Notes: a model not told the origin generated them from the sequence alone. 64,000 bases of DNA from Maridesulfovibrio sp. (GCF_963667685.1 NZ_OY763930.1:341001-405000); one strand, 5' to 3'; positions 42,547 through 51,848 are shown, counted from the first letter of the stretch. Program-made: numbers and translations.

Positions 42547-43455
42547 GTGGATATCCTCATCCAAAATTTACTTAATGCCCTACAGTGGGGCAGCTTTTAC
42601 GCGCTGATTGCGCTGGGTTACACCCTTGTTTACGGGGTCCTTCTGCTGATCAACTTTGCCCACGGCGATATTTTTATGGTCGGGGCATATATCGCATTTT
42701 TTGTGGCCACCGCCCTGCTGGGATTTCTCAACTTTAGCCCATGGATGGTGCTGGCCCTGACAGTACCGCTGACCATGATCCTAACCGCAGGTGTGGGAGT
42801 ATCACTTGAACGCATCGCCTACCGTCCCTTGCGCAGAAAAGGAGCACATCGGCTTTACGTAGTCATCACCGCACTTATGACCGGGCTTATTCTTGAAAAC
42901 GGAAACCTCGCCCTGCTAGGCGCAAGCCGCAAGAAGTTCCCGGAACTTCTCGACAAAGTCGTCTACACTTTCGGAAATGTCTCGGTCACCAACCTTAAGA
43001 TCATTGTTATCTTTGCGGCCATTGCGGTTTTCCTGCTCCTGCAATTCATTGTCACAAAGACTAAAATCGGCATGGCCATGCGCGGTATTTCCTATGATAA
43101 ATTTGCTATTCCGCTCATGGGTATACCCATCGACAACGTGATTGTGTTCACCTTTATACTCGGGTCTGGCATGGCCGGTCTGGCCGGACTGCTCTTTGCC
43201 ATGTCTTACCCCATCCTTGAGCCGTATATGGGCGCGCTCATCGGCTGGAAAGCGTTTATTGCTGCAGTTGTGGGCGGTATAGGTGATATTCGCGGAGCTT
43301 TTATCGGCGGCTTCCTGCTCGGCTTCATCGAGGTCGGAGTTGTAGCCGTTTTTCCCTCAACTTTCCGGGACCTGTTCGCCTTTTCAATCCTGTTGGTCAT
43401 CTTATGGATAAAACCGACAGGGATATTCGGCGTTGCCAAGACAACCAAGATTTAA
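42547..43455 (+). CDS. livH: Branched-chain amino acid ABC transporter permease LivH
   Basis: 302 residues with about eight hydrophobic helices. The N-terminal motif LLNALQWGSFYALIALGYTLVYGVL and LINFAHGDIFMVGAY are highly characteristic of LivH. The later GGIGDIRGAFIGG is the EAA-like coupling loop. The start is GTG at 42547, preceded by AAGGA about 9 bases upstream. It forms the membrane channel with LivM. The livM ATG follows after 12 bases. Confidence 0.95.
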   Translation: MDILIQNLLNALQWGSFYALIALGYTLVYGVLLLINFAHGDIFMVGAYIAFFVATALLGFLNFSPWMVLALTVPLTMILTAGVGVSLERIAYRPLRRKGAHRLYVVITALMTGLILENGNLALLGASRKKFPELLDKVVYTFGNVSVTNLKIIVIFAAIAVFLLLQFIVTKTKIGMAMRGISYDKFAIPLMGIPIDNVIVFTFILGSGMAGLAGLLFAMSYPILEPYMGALIGWKAFIAAVVGGIGDIRGAFIGGFLLGFIEVGVVAVFPSTFRDLFAFSILLVILWIKPTGIFGVAKTTKI

Positions 43456-43467
43456 GGCGGATACACA

Positions 43468-44544
43468 ATGCAGAAATACAGTTTCAATTTCGGAATCTGG
43501 GCCATGGCCGCAATTGTTGTGGCTCTTTCACAGTTCGGCGCTCTGGACCTCTACATCCAGTCAGTAATCATGTTTATCGGCATCAACATCATACTTTCAT
43601 CAAGCTTGAATGTTGTTAACGGATACATGGGAGAATTCTCCTGCGGACACGCCGGATTCATGTGTATAGGGGCTTATGTCTCATCCATTCTGAGCGTAAT
43701 GTTTTTCGCGCAGGACAAGATTTTCGGTGCCCCTATCCTGCCGCCCGCCCTTGCTCCGCTGGGCTTTCCAGTCATAGTGCTCATCTCCGGTCTGATATCG
43801 GCTGTGGCTGGACTTATTGTGGCTATTCCCTCCTTTAAAACAAGGGGGGACTATCTGGCGATTATCACCATTGCCGCAAACTACATGGTCATTTCAGCCA
43901 TCGAAAACATGGACATTATCGGCGGACCACGCGGATTCATGGGCATGAAACGGGTGGTCAATGCAATGGAAGACCTAATTGATATTCCATGGATGATGAT
44001 ATGGGTAATCCTCGGAACATTCATGAGCATATGGATGATCCGCCGTTTTGTATCTTCCACCTACGGCAAAGGTATCATGTCCATATGCCAGGACGAAGTC
44101 GCAGCCGAAATCATGAGCGTTGACACCAACAAGATGAAAATGGCCGCCTTCATGCTTTCATCAGGACTTGCCGGGGTTGCCGGAGCGCTGTTCGCCCACG
44201 TGCTCGGCTACGTCAACCCGCAGTCATTCAACATCATGAAATCAACCGAATGTCTGGTCATGGTTTACCTCGGCGGCATGGGCTCGCTGGGCGGATCAGT
44301 GCTTTCAGCCGTTTTCTTCACTGTAATGCTTGAGTTGCTGCGCTTCATCATCCCGGGCATCGACAGCGGTCTGCATATGATCAACCTGCTTCCTGACACC
44401 TACCATCTCAGCCAGGTCTGGAAATGGGTTCTCATCCCGCTGACCCTGATCCTGCTCATGCAGTTCAGGCCCGAAGGAATCATGGGCAACAAGGAACTGC
44501 CCGACCTGTTCCCGCGGCTTAAGAAATTCTACAAATTCAAGTAG
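43468..44544 (+). CDS. livM: Branched-chain amino acid ABC transporter permease LivM
   Basis: 358 residues, about ten membrane helices. It has family motifs SSSLNVVNGYMGEFSCGHAGFMCIGAY near the N-terminus, RTRGDYLAI-like KTRGDYLAIITIA, and the coupling loop GGMGSLGGSVLSA. Length fits LivM. It ends in a basic cytoplasmic tail. The Shine-Dalgarno is AAGGCGG. It is co-transcribed with livH and livG. Confidence 0.95.
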   Translation: MQKYSFNFGIWAMAAIVVALSQFGALDLYIQSVIMFIGINIILSSSLNVVNGYMGEFSCGHAGFMCIGAYVSSILSVMFFAQDKIFGAPILPPALAPLGFPVIVLISGLISAVAGLIVAIPSFKTRGDYLAIITIAANYMVISAIENMDIIGGPRGFMGMKRVVNAMEDLIDIPWMMIWVILGTFMSIWMIRRFVSSTYGKGIMSICQDEVAAEIMSVDTNKMKMAAFMLSSGLAGVAGALFAHVLGYVNPQSFNIMKSTECLVMVYLGGMGSLGGSVLSAVFFTVMLELLRFIIPGIDSGLHMINLLPDTYHLSQVWKWVLIPLTLILLMQFRPEGIMGNKELPDLFPRLKKFYKFK

Positions 44545-44570
44545 CCCGAACCGCGAGAAAAGGAGAAAAC

Positions 44571-45338
44571 ATGACACTCTTAAGTATAAACGGACTCACT
44601 CAAAGATTCGGAGGGCTGCAAGCCGTTTCGGATTTCAATATCGAGCTTGAAGAAGGTTCACTCACCGGGCTGATAGGGCCGAACGGTGCAGGCAAAACAA
44701 CTATCTTCAACCTCATATCCGGCTTCTACCAGCCCACGGAAGGAAATATCACTTTTGCTGAACACCCGACACGCGGACTGAAACCGCATCAGGTCACCGC
44801 GCTGGGAGTTGCCCGCACTTTCCAGAACATCCGCCTCTGGCATGACATGACAGTGATAGACAACATCCGTATCGCCCAGCATTACCGTATGGGGTATGGC
44901 TTTTTCGATGCCATCATGCGCACCAGAAACTACTACCTCAGGGAAAAGGAAATTGAACGGATCTCTATCGAGCTTCTCGAATTCATGGACCTGAAACAAT
45001 ACGCTGAAGAATTGCCTACAAACCTTCCATACGGTCTGCAACGACGGGTTGAGATAGCAAGGGCCATGTCCATACAGCCTAAGCTTCTGCTGCTTGATGA
45101 ACCGGCAGCCGGACTGAACTCCTCGGATGTGGAAGGTCTGATCAAGCTCATTAAGTGGATTCATGATGAATTCGACATCACCATTCTCATGATCGAGCAT
45201 CAGATGAAGGTGGTAATGACCCTTTGCAAATGGATAAAATGTATTGATTTCGGCGCTACAATCGCTGAAGGAACACCCGAAGATATCCAGTCCAGCGAGA
45301 CTGTTATCAAAGCTTATCTGGGAGATGATTCAATCTGA
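44571..45338 (+). CDS. livG: Branched-chain amino acid ABC transporter ATP-binding protein LivG
   Basis: A 255-residue ATPase. Walker A is GPNGAGKTT, the Q loop precedes FQNIRLWHDM, the Walker B stretch LLLLDEPAAGLN follows, and the His switch is in IEHQMKVV. The signature LSGGQ is degenerate here: LPYGLQRRVEIARAM has PYGLQ. That variant is common in LivG (normally LPYGxQR). AAGGAG precedes the ATG. The stop overlaps the livF start by one base (TGATG). Confidence 0.95.
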   Translation: MTLLSINGLTQRFGGLQAVSDFNIELEEGSLTGLIGPNGAGKTTIFNLISGFYQPTEGNITFAEHPTRGLKPHQVTALGVARTFQNIRLWHDMTVIDNIRIAQHYRMGYGFFDAIMRTRNYYLREKEIERISIELLEFMDLKQYAEELPTNLPYGLQRRVEIARAMSIQPKLLLLDEPAAGLNSSDVEGLIKLIKWIHDEFDITILMIEHQMKVVMTLCKWIKCIDFGATIAEGTPEDIQSSETVIKAYLGDDSI

Positions 45339-46072
45339 TGACTACTCTACTTGAAATCAAAGATCTCCGCGTGAAATACGGCAATATCGAGGCACTGCAC
45401 GGCATCTCGTTCAATGTCAATGAAGGTGAAATCGTCACTCTCATCGGGGCCAACGGTGCTGGAAAAACAACCACCCTGCTCTCCATCAGCCGATTACCGC
45501 CGCCGGAAGCACCCAAAGTAATTTCCGGAAATATCTACTGGAAGGGCAATTCCATACTCGACATGCCGCCGCATAAGGTTATATCCGACCTGCATTTGGC
45601 CCTAGTCCCGGAAGGACGCCATATTTTCGGCAACCTGACAGTGGAAGAAAACCTCAAGCTGGCAACATACGCCCGCAAGGATTCCATTAAAGAAATCCAC
45701 GAGGACTATGACCGCGTTTTCGGACTCTTCCCGCGCCTTGCAGAACGGCGCAAACAGCGTAGCGAATCCCTTTCCGGTGGCGAGCAGCAGATGCTGGCTG
45801 TTGGCCGCGCGCTCATGTCCAAATGTAATTTCATCATGCTTGATGAACCTTCCATGGGACTAGCTCCGCTTCTCATGTACGACATGTTCCGCACACTAAA
45901 GGAGCTGAATGAGCAGGGACTGACAATTCTGCTCATCGAACAGAATGCCAACCTTGCACTCAAGTTCGCACATCGTGGTTACGTGCTTGATACTGGTGAA
46001 ATTGTGGCTCAAGGGTCGTCCACTGAACTTATGGATGATCCTGAAGTCAAAAAGGCTTATCTAGGCGGTTAA
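45338..46072 (+). CDS. livF: Branched-chain amino acid ABC transporter ATP-binding protein LivF
   Basis: A 244-residue ATPase, the second motor subunit. Walker A is GANGAGKTT, the signature ESLSGGEQQMLAVGRAL is fully canonical, Walker B is IMLDEPSMGLAP, and the His-switch segment is LLIEQNANLAL (Gln in LivF). DLRVKYGNIEALHG is the usual LivF N-terminus. Translation is coupled to livG by a one-base overlap. The gene ends the operon; a GC-rich repeat and a terminator follow. Confidence 0.96.
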   Translation: MTTLLEIKDLRVKYGNIEALHGISFNVNEGEIVTLIGANGAGKTTTLLSISRLPPPEAPKVISGNIYWKGNSILDMPPHKVISDLHLALVPEGRHIFGNLTVEENLKLATYARKDSIKEIHEDYDRVFGLFPRLAERRKQRSESLSGGEQQMLAVGRALMSKCNFIMLDEPSMGLAPLLMYDMFRTLKELNEQGLTILLIEQNANLALKFAHRGYVLDTGEIVAQGSSTELMDDPEVKKAYLGG

Positions 46073-46075
46073 GAG

Positions 46076-46190
46076 GCCTCCGGCGGCGCTAGTGCGTGGC
46101 CCTCCGGGGCTTAAACCCTTTTGCAAAAGGATTTAAGAATCCCAAAACATTTCATTGCGGCTGCGCCGATGAGTTTAATTAAATAGTCTT
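46076..46190 (+). repeat. GC-rich intergenic element, copy B
   Basis: Just after the livF stop, GCCTCCGGCGGC is followed by CCTCCGGGGCTTAAACCCTTTTGCAAAAGG, the latter containing a TTTTGCAAAA palindrome. The order and several blocks match copy A at 147-245. A GGCTGCGCCG segment follows. Short GC-rich elements of this kind after genes are familiar from Desulfovibrio genomes; the function is unknown. Confidence 0.5.
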
Positions 46191-46204
46191 AACAACATCA
46201 AAAC

Positions 46205-46240
46205 GGGTGGTTTGACTTAGCGTCAGACCACCCTTTTTTT
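46205..46240 (+). terminator. Rho-independent terminator of the liv operon
   Basis: GGGTGGTTTGAC pairs with GTCAGACCACCC (one mismatch) around TTAGC and is followed by seven T residues. Confidence 0.92.
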
Positions 46241-46260
46241 ATTGTAAAAACTTAAAAAAG

Positions 46261-46743
46261 TTACTTCACGCGCCCTTTTGCTGTGGCGTGTTCGATATTA
46301 ATTTTGATGACCCGCGTCTTGTCCATGTCATTATTAATATACTTCTCGCCTGCGGGAACATGCTCAGGGGAAAGGCGGTGTACCAATGCCAGCAGCGCTT
46401 CTTTCTTCTCGTCCCCGGAAACTTCTTCAGCCTTACCAAAAACGACCACCGAGCGGAATTTGATACTAAACGTGGAAGGAAGCAACTCCGTATCAACGTA
46501 GACACAGAAAGAAACTTTAGAATTAAATGCTATATTATCAAGCTTATGCCCACTCAGACTGCAATGAAAATAAACCGCGCCTTCATGAAAAACGTAGTTA
46601 AGAGGTACGGCATAAGGATAACCGTCTTCACCACAAGTGGCGAGGACACCCTCTTCCCCAGTCTTCAAAACTTCTTCAACTGAACCTTCAGGCAAAATCT
46701 TCTTGGTATTCTGAATATCTCTGAACATTCCTTTTATCTCCAT
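46261..46743 (-). CDS. Pyridoxamine 5'-phosphate oxidase family flavoprotein (NimA-like)
   Basis: 160 residues, split beta-barrel FMN-binding fold. The pattern GVLATCGEDGYPYAVPLNYVFHEGAVYFHCSLSGHKLDNI is characteristic of the NimA-type subgroup (nitroimidazole-resistance reductases and relatives). FSIKFRSVVVFGKAEEV forms the later strands. It probably binds FMN or haem as a dimer; the substrate is unknown. It lies alone on the minus strand after the liv terminator, converging with it. Confidence 0.82.
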   Translation of the reverse strand: MEIKGMFRDIQNTKKILPEGSVEEVLKTGEEGVLATCGEDGYPYAVPLNYVFHEGAVYFHCSLSGHKLDNIAFNSKVSFCVYVDTELLPSTFSIKFRSVVVFGKAEEVSGDEKKEALLALVHRLSPEHVPAGEKYINNDMDKTRVIKINIEHATAKGRVK

Positions 46744-46827
46744 TTAAAATTGTACGTATCTAAATACTTCAGAACCCGACTGACATAAAGTAACAATTCA
46801 GAGATATTTCATAATCACAGTTTCTGA

Positions 46828-47484
46828 CTACCGACTACGTCCACCAACCCTGACAAATTCACCGGGAGGGCCAAGCCGTACATCATAAACTACTGCAAAT
46901 CCACGCAACACCAACGTACTCATGAACCCGGCAGCCATGGCAACTTCTGGCTGAACGAAAAACTTCATCATCCCCACGTTCACAAAAGCACCTGCCAAAG
47001 CAGCAACGGCATAAAGTTCACCACAAAGAATCATGGGCCGGTTTCCGGTCAGCAGATCACGGATCACTCCGCCACCGGTGGCTGTCATCACCCCCATAAA
47101 TACGGCAATGGTCCACGGAACCTGACTCTGCAGCGCCACAGTACTACCAGTAACAGCAAAAGCACTTAGGCCCAACGCATCAAACCACGAAGTGGCCTTA
47201 TAGCGGTCCTTGATCTCCAGACGGCAGAAATATGTAAACAGTGTCGCGATTATGCATAAATAAAGCTCAACAGGTTCACGTGTCCACCAGACCGGGCGGT
47301 CCAGCAGCACATCGCGCAACGACCCGCCGCCGAGCCCTGTAATTGTACCGATCAGCACATAACCTACTATATCCATTCTACGTCTGCCCGCAGCTAAAGC
47401 GCCACTGACAGCAAAAACTATGTCGCCGAAATACATGAATCCATGGATGGCGGACTGTACCATAGCACCATTCAATACACTCAT
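46828..47484 (-). CDS. TRIC-type cation channel family membrane protein (UPF0126, YicG-like)
   Basis: 218 residues with seven hydrophobic helices and an internal repeat. Each half carries a Gly-rich kink, GLGGGSLRDVLL and ATGGGVIRDLLTG, the hallmark of the prokaryotic TRIC/UPF0126 family, which forms trimeric K+-permeable channels. I use the ATG at 47484 with GAGGT 6-7 bases upstream; a TTG at 47496 would add four residues. It diverges from purU across about 260 bases without recognisable signals. Confidence 0.88.
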   Translation of the reverse strand: MSVLNGAMVQSAIHGFMYFGDIVFAVSGALAAGRRRMDIVGYVLIGTITGLGGGSLRDVLLDRPVWWTREPVELYLCIIATLFTYFCRLEIKDRYKATSWFDALGLSAFAVTGSTVALQSQVPWTIAVFMGVMTATGGGVIRDLLTGNRPMILCGELYAVAALAGAFVNVGMMKFFVQPEVAMAAGFMSTLVLRGFAVVYDVRLGPPGEFVRVGGRSR

Positions 47485-47743
47485 ATTCAACCTCAAAAGC
47501 AGACCGTCTGCATTATTTATAATTTTTATTTAATTTCAGGTAATCAAAATTTGAGGCACAGATAATTTCAGATTTATAAATTGTAAAGATCAATTTTCTT
47601 CTTATCGCGATTTTTTTATTATATTTTAAAGCAACATAAATACCCATATTGCATCAACATGATGCCGCGCTTGCCTGTCATGCTTTCCATTGATATAAGA
47701 ATACCCTTTTTCAAAACATATTTATTCCTTACCGAGACTAATA

Positions 47744-48613
47744 ATGACATCATCAAGAGAATCGACAGCATATCTTACAGTATCATGTAAAGACAGACCC
47801 GGAATCGTTTCCGCAGTTTCCGGATTCCTGTTTTCAAAAAATGCCAACATCATTCATTCCGACCAGCATTCCAGTGATCCTGTAGGCGGACGCTTTTTCC
47901 TGAGAATGAAATTTCACATGAACGGAATAGAAGACGGCCTTGAAGAATTCCGGAAAGAATTTTCCGAACAAGTCGCCAAAAAATTCGATATGGAATGGAA
48001 CATCAATCCGGCATGGATCAAAAAAAAGACAGCTATCCTTGTCTCTAAATTCGACCATGCACTCATGGATCTGCTATGGAGAGCCAAACGTGATGAGTTA
48101 CACACTGAAATCACCATGGTCATCAGTAACCATGAAGACCTGCGTGAAGCAGTTGAATCATTCGGTGTAACCTTTCACCATGTCCCCGTGATAAAAGATA
48201 AAAAAGAAGAATCCGAAGCTAAAATTCTCGAACTCATGGATGGTAAAGCTGATCTGGTCATCCTTGCCCGCTACATGCAGATTCTGACTCCCAAGTTGAT
48301 TGAATCCTACCCTAACCGCATCATTAACATCCACCACTCTTTCCTGCCGGCATTCGTTGGAGCTGATCCATACCGCAGAGCTGGTGAACGAGGAGTAAAG
48401 CTCATCGGAGCAACCGCTCATTATGTAACCGAAGAGCTTGATCAGGGTCCGATCATTGAGCAGGATGTTATTCGTGTGTCCCACCGTCATGACTACGAAG
48501 AGCTAAAAATTCTCGGTCGCGACATCGAGCGGCAGGTTCTCAGCAGAGCCGTGAAATGGCATCTCACCGAGAGAGTGCTTGTAGACGGCAACAAGACTGT
48601 AGTATTTATTTAG
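47744..48613 (+). CDS. purU: Formyltetrahydrofolate deformylase
   Basis: 289 residues hydrolysing 10-formyl-THF to THF and formate. An N-terminal ACT domain (LTVSCKDRPGIVSAVSGFLF) is followed by the formyltransferase fold with LARYMQILTPKLIESYPNRIINIHHSFLPAF containing the catalytic Asn/His region. The later ATAHYVTEELDQGPIIEQD supplies the Asp. Length is standard. Released formate can feed purine synthesis or formate dehydrogenase in sulfate reducers. It is monocistronic, followed by a terminator. Confidence 0.95.
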   Translation: MTSSRESTAYLTVSCKDRPGIVSAVSGFLFSKNANIIHSDQHSSDPVGGRFFLRMKFHMNGIEDGLEEFRKEFSEQVAKKFDMEWNINPAWIKKKTAILVSKFDHALMDLLWRAKRDELHTEITMVISNHEDLREAVESFGVTFHHVPVIKDKKEESEAKILELMDGKADLVILARYMQILTPKLIESYPNRIINIHHSFLPAFVGADPYRRAGERGVKLIGATAHYVTEELDQGPIIEQDVIRVSHRHDYEELKILGRDIERQVLSRAVKWHLTERVLVDGNKTVVFI

Positions 48614-48629
48614 ATTAAAAATATAAAAA

Positions 48630-48672
48630 CAAAAAGCTCCCCGCGCTTAACGTGCGGGGAACTTTTTGTTTT
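48630..48672. terminator. Bidirectional terminator between purU and the converging unknown gene
   Basis: AAAAAG-TCCCCGC pairs with GCGGGGA-CTTTTT with a short loop and small bulges; T residues follow on both strands. Confidence 0.85.
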
Positions 48673-48688
48673 TAAAAAATATAGCTAG

Positions 48689-50269
48689 TTACTTAGAAAC
48701 TGACAACTTTTTGGCAATTTGCTCATCGCTCTGCTCACCTATACCGAAACGCATGAAAAGATCATTAAGCTTGCCACGAATATCTTTGGTAGCTTTGGCA
48801 ACAGCCTGTAAACTGATGAAGATCAGAAATTCGACCTTGTAATCGCCTTTTTCAAACAAACGCAAAATAGCGGTAGCCAGTTCTTTTTCAAGGGCCAGCA
48901 ATTGCATTTCTTTAACCAGTTCCTGAACTGTGTTGTGCTTGAATATAAGCCAATCGCTGTTTGTTGAGTCCTTCATCCACATACGGGCCATACGGATTCT
49001 GGTCATACCTATTTCTTTCAGATCCTGAACATCCTTGGATAAGGCTCTTCTACGCTTAAGCACCCGCAGCTGCATCTTGCTTTCCTCTCCCTGCATCTTG
49101 ACCTTCAGCAGAGAAGAAAACTTTACTTCTGTAAGATAAACAAACAACTTATCAAGAGAATCAACATCAAACCTGCGTAAAAAAACTGTCAGAACTTTTT
49201 CGTCACGCTGGGTAAAAGTTTTCAAGCCCTGCAAAAACTCACGAACAACAATATCAAGAGTGATGCTAACCCCGATAGCGCATGCACTGATCTGATCTTG
49301 CGCAAACTGCATCTGCCGGGCCATTTCAGCTTCTTCTTCGGTGCTGTCTGCGGAATAGGCATTCTTCCTAAGCGCCTCCATGGCATTATCGTAATCCTGC
49401 TTGAATTTAGCTGTCGCCGGATCAATACAGACTATCCGCGCTATACGTTCAACCACATCATTGCTTATCGGGTCTTCGTCATGCACGAGCACCCTGCTTT
49501 CCTGCAGGGAATTGTAAGTCATTTTTAAAATTTCTGCGGACTCTTCATCCATGCCGACCTGTTCAAAGGCACTCTGTATTCTGGTTTTATCTATTACCGG
49601 AATATCTGCAGCAAAACGCTTAATAACATCATCAAATGGGAAACGCAGAATCAGATATTTATTATCTCTGGTGAGAGTATAACTTTCATTGGAAATTATA
49701 TCCTTAAGAGATGTTTCCACTTCATGGGTAATGAATTGATCGATTAGAGCCTGCCAGAAGTTCTTATCCAACTCGAAATCTTCCAGCAGGGTATTATACT
49801 TCTTCAGGGCCGGTTCCCCAAGATGACGAAGAGTTACTTCTTCAAAGTTGTCGGAAATAAGGCAGGAAGCGTAAACCACACCTTGAACGGTCTTTATCAG
49901 CAGAGTTTCGGCGTTAATAATACGTGATCTGATGCTTTCCAGAACATCTTTATCTTTACCGTCTTTAAGCTTGCTGAATCTACCTATCATGAGGATAAAT
50001 TCACTTAGAATTTTCTTGATAAATTCATGGGCAGGCAAGTCAATCGAGCGATGGCACAACAGAGCAATAATTCCACTCTGCTGTTTTTCCAGCAGTGGAA
50101 ACTCATTAATACGGTTGTTATTATACTTAATAAATTCTAAAAAGACTTCACGCTCAAGGACTTCGCGCAGAGTATTGCGCTCCTTAAGCCTCATTAGAAC
50201 TTTCAAGTAAAATTCTATCCGCTTATCTTTATCGGGAAGCTGTTCGCCATCCCGGGACACTTCACTCAT
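48689..50269 (-). CDS. Conserved-looking hypothetical protein, all-helical, 526 residues
   Basis: Not recognised. The chain is predominantly charged amphipathic helix with no signal peptide, membrane segment or Cys-rich motif. One short beta-like block (YTLTRDNKYLILRFPFDDVIKRFAADIP) lies near residue 215. The C-terminal third is basic with RVLKRRRALSKDVQDLKEIGMTRIRMARMW. Codon use and base composition look like the neighbours, so it is probably a resident lineage gene rather than recent transfer. It converges with purU and is divergent from the zinc-ribbon gene. A cytoplasmic scaffold or regulatory role is possible only as a guess. Confidence 0.75.
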   Translation of the reverse strand: MSEVSRDGEQLPDKDKRIEFYLKVLMRLKERNTLREVLEREVFLEFIKYNNNRINEFPLLEKQQSGIIALLCHRSIDLPAHEFIKKILSEFILMIGRFSKLKDGKDKDVLESIRSRIINAETLLIKTVQGVVYASCLISDNFEEVTLRHLGEPALKKYNTLLEDFELDKNFWQALIDQFITHEVETSLKDIISNESYTLTRDNKYLILRFPFDDVIKRFAADIPVIDKTRIQSAFEQVGMDEESAEILKMTYNSLQESRVLVHDEDPISNDVVERIARIVCIDPATAKFKQDYDNAMEALRKNAYSADSTEEEAEMARQMQFAQDQISACAIGVSITLDIVVREFLQGLKTFTQRDEKVLTVFLRRFDVDSLDKLFVYLTEVKFSSLLKVKMQGEESKMQLRVLKRRRALSKDVQDLKEIGMTRIRMARMWMKDSTNSDWLIFKHNTVQELVKEMQLLALEKELATAILRLFEKGDYKVEFLIFISLQAVAKATKDIRGKLNDLFMRFGIGEQSDEQIAKKLSVSK

Positions 50270-50540
50270 GAATACTCCATCAAAATTTCATAATCATTTG
50301 CATGAAAATGTCTCAATTCTGCCACAATAGTCAAGAAGTTATACCATTATATGCAACAATAATTCCCAAAGATAAAGGTCGAAGGTATTGTTCGCTGCAA
50401 CTGGATAGTATACACCCACAAAAGAAACTGATCAATGATATCTTTCTTGCTTAATTCCAGCAAATATTAAAAGATGACACATGATTGATCTTAGAAATTA
50501 CCGAAACAAGCCAGCCAGACCACACGGGACATTATAAAAC

Positions 50541-50843
50541 ATGATTACATGTAATAAATGCGGAAAGAAGAACAACGATGCTGCTAAAATCTGCTCAGGA
50601 TGCGGCTTCAAGTTGCAATCCGGCCGAAAAAGACTCGAGAGCAACGCTGCGGAAGACGATCGCCGGTCCATGTTCCATCTCAAGCTCGAAAAAAAACAGC
50701 GTTTTACCAAACATGCAGAAGCGTGGGTGTACGCCCTTTTTCTGCTGGGAGCGGTTGTTTTTTTCACCTACAACAAAATGTATTGGCCGCTTTATGCTTT
50801 AACTCCGGCTATTGCTCTCCTTGCTTGGTTTCGGAAGATTTAG
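50541..50843 (+). CDS. Zinc-ribbon single-region membrane protein
   Basis: 100 residues. An N-terminal zinc ribbon (CNKCGKKNNDAAKICSGCGF, CxxC-x12-CxxC) is followed by a basic linker and two closely spaced hydrophobic helices (about 62-78 and 81-97). Such zinc_ribbon_2/DUF proteins occur widely with unknown roles. It runs 35 bases into the 3' end of the converging gene at 50809. The Shine-Dalgarno is poor, yet the motif is too regular to be chance. Confidence 0.7.
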   Translation: MITCNKCGKKNNDAAKICSGCGFKLQSGRKRLESNAAEDDRRSMFHLKLEKKQRFTKHAEAWVYALFLLGAVVFFTYNKMYWPLYALTPAIALLAWFRKI

Positions 50844-51333
50844 CCGTGCTGTTATGTAATTCCTCTAAAGCCTCTTCCTGGTCCTCCTTGAGCAGTTCAG
50901 GTATGGGGCGCTCCCAGAACTTCGCTTCCTTATCGGCTTCAAGCTCTTTCTCAGACTTTGGAAAACAACATTCTATCACTGAACGTTTGGTGCAGGAAGC
51001 AGGGAAAAATTCAATAATGCCACACTCATTTTCATCAATATAATAATTTACACTACGCCTGAATCTCTTTTTACGTGAAAGAATGGTGATCTCGCCATCA
51101 TCAATCTTGCAAAAAAAGTCTGTATACTTTGCTCCATAAAATCCGTTATAAATATAAATATCACCGCCTTTTGAGCCTACATAGCTGAATTCGTGCGGAT
51201 CTTTGCACTGAGCACGGGCAAGGGCGTTCCGGGTGAGACACATAGCCCGTTCTTCCTCCATGCTGCGGGCTTGTGCTGGTGAAGGGATATGGATCAGAAC
51301 AAACAATATACTTACAAACAAAAGACTTCTCAT
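50809..51333 (-). CDS. Exported Cys-containing hypothetical protein
   Basis: 174 residues with a signal peptide (MRSLLFVSILFVLIHIPSPAQA, cleavage after AQA). The mature domain has six or seven cysteines (MCLTR, QCKD, FCKI, ECGI, SCTK, ECC), likely disulfide-bonded, and a Glu/Lys-rich C-terminus. The family is not recognised. The ATG at 51333 follows GAGGT by about 6 bases; a GTG at 51345 is the alternative. It converges with and overlaps the zinc-ribbon gene by 35 bases. Confidence 0.7.
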   Translation of the reverse strand: MRSLLFVSILFVLIHIPSPAQARSMEEERAMCLTRNALARAQCKDPHEFSYVGSKGGDIYIYNGFYGAKYTDFFCKIDDGEITILSRKKRFRRSVNYYIDENECGIIEFFPASCTKRSVIECCFPKSEKELEADKEAKFWERPIPELLKEDQEEALEELHNSTAKSSETKQGEQ

Positions 51334-51848
51334 CAAAAACCTCACAGCAAGGATATATTTCCAGATGTAGTACTTTTCGGCAGGAATCTAATTCCGCATT
51401 AGTCAATTGTCATACTTCGCATCCATGGGAAGGTTTGATATTTGAAACTAAAACTGCTTCCCAAAACGGACAGTGCTATGCTAAAAGAACTGATCATTTT
51501 GTGCAACCGCACACCCTTCCTCACTTTTCCCACACATTGTCTATAAAACACTTCCCGACTTATTAAATATTTTTTTTCTAAACTTTGTTTAGAAAAAATC
51601 CTGTTTTTACGACCTCTTTTAATCTTACGAACCTGTGGAAAACTTTTTAATTTTTCTACTATTCTCTTTTAATCGTTCATAATCGTTAAATCTGGCTGTG
51701 CTACTACATATTTTCATTCACCACCCTGTACAAAACTTGCCCCCTGAGTTAGGCTTCTCTTCGTACTTAAAACAACGCCCGAACTTCGGGACCTGAAACT
51801 CACACAAACAAAACAGCTCAAAAAAAACTTAATTGAATAGATAAAATC
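51334..51848. other. Intergenic region upstream of nrdG with repeats
   Basis: About 515 A/T-rich bases without a gene. A perfect 11-bp inverted repeat, TTTTTTCTAAA/TTTAGAAAAAA with a CTTTG loop, lies at 51572-51598. TAATCGTT occurs twice, at 51670 and 51680, exactly one helical turn apart. A small CCCGA/TCGGG hairpin is near 51780-51793. I found no convincing pair of NrdR boxes. The repeats are candidates for oxygen- or nucleotide-responsive control of nrdG-nrdD. Confidence 0.45.

Noticed and set aside
42392-42607. 71-codon frame overlapping the livH start
   Set aside because: It lies across repeats between livK and livH and has no domain; livH starts at the GTG at 42547.
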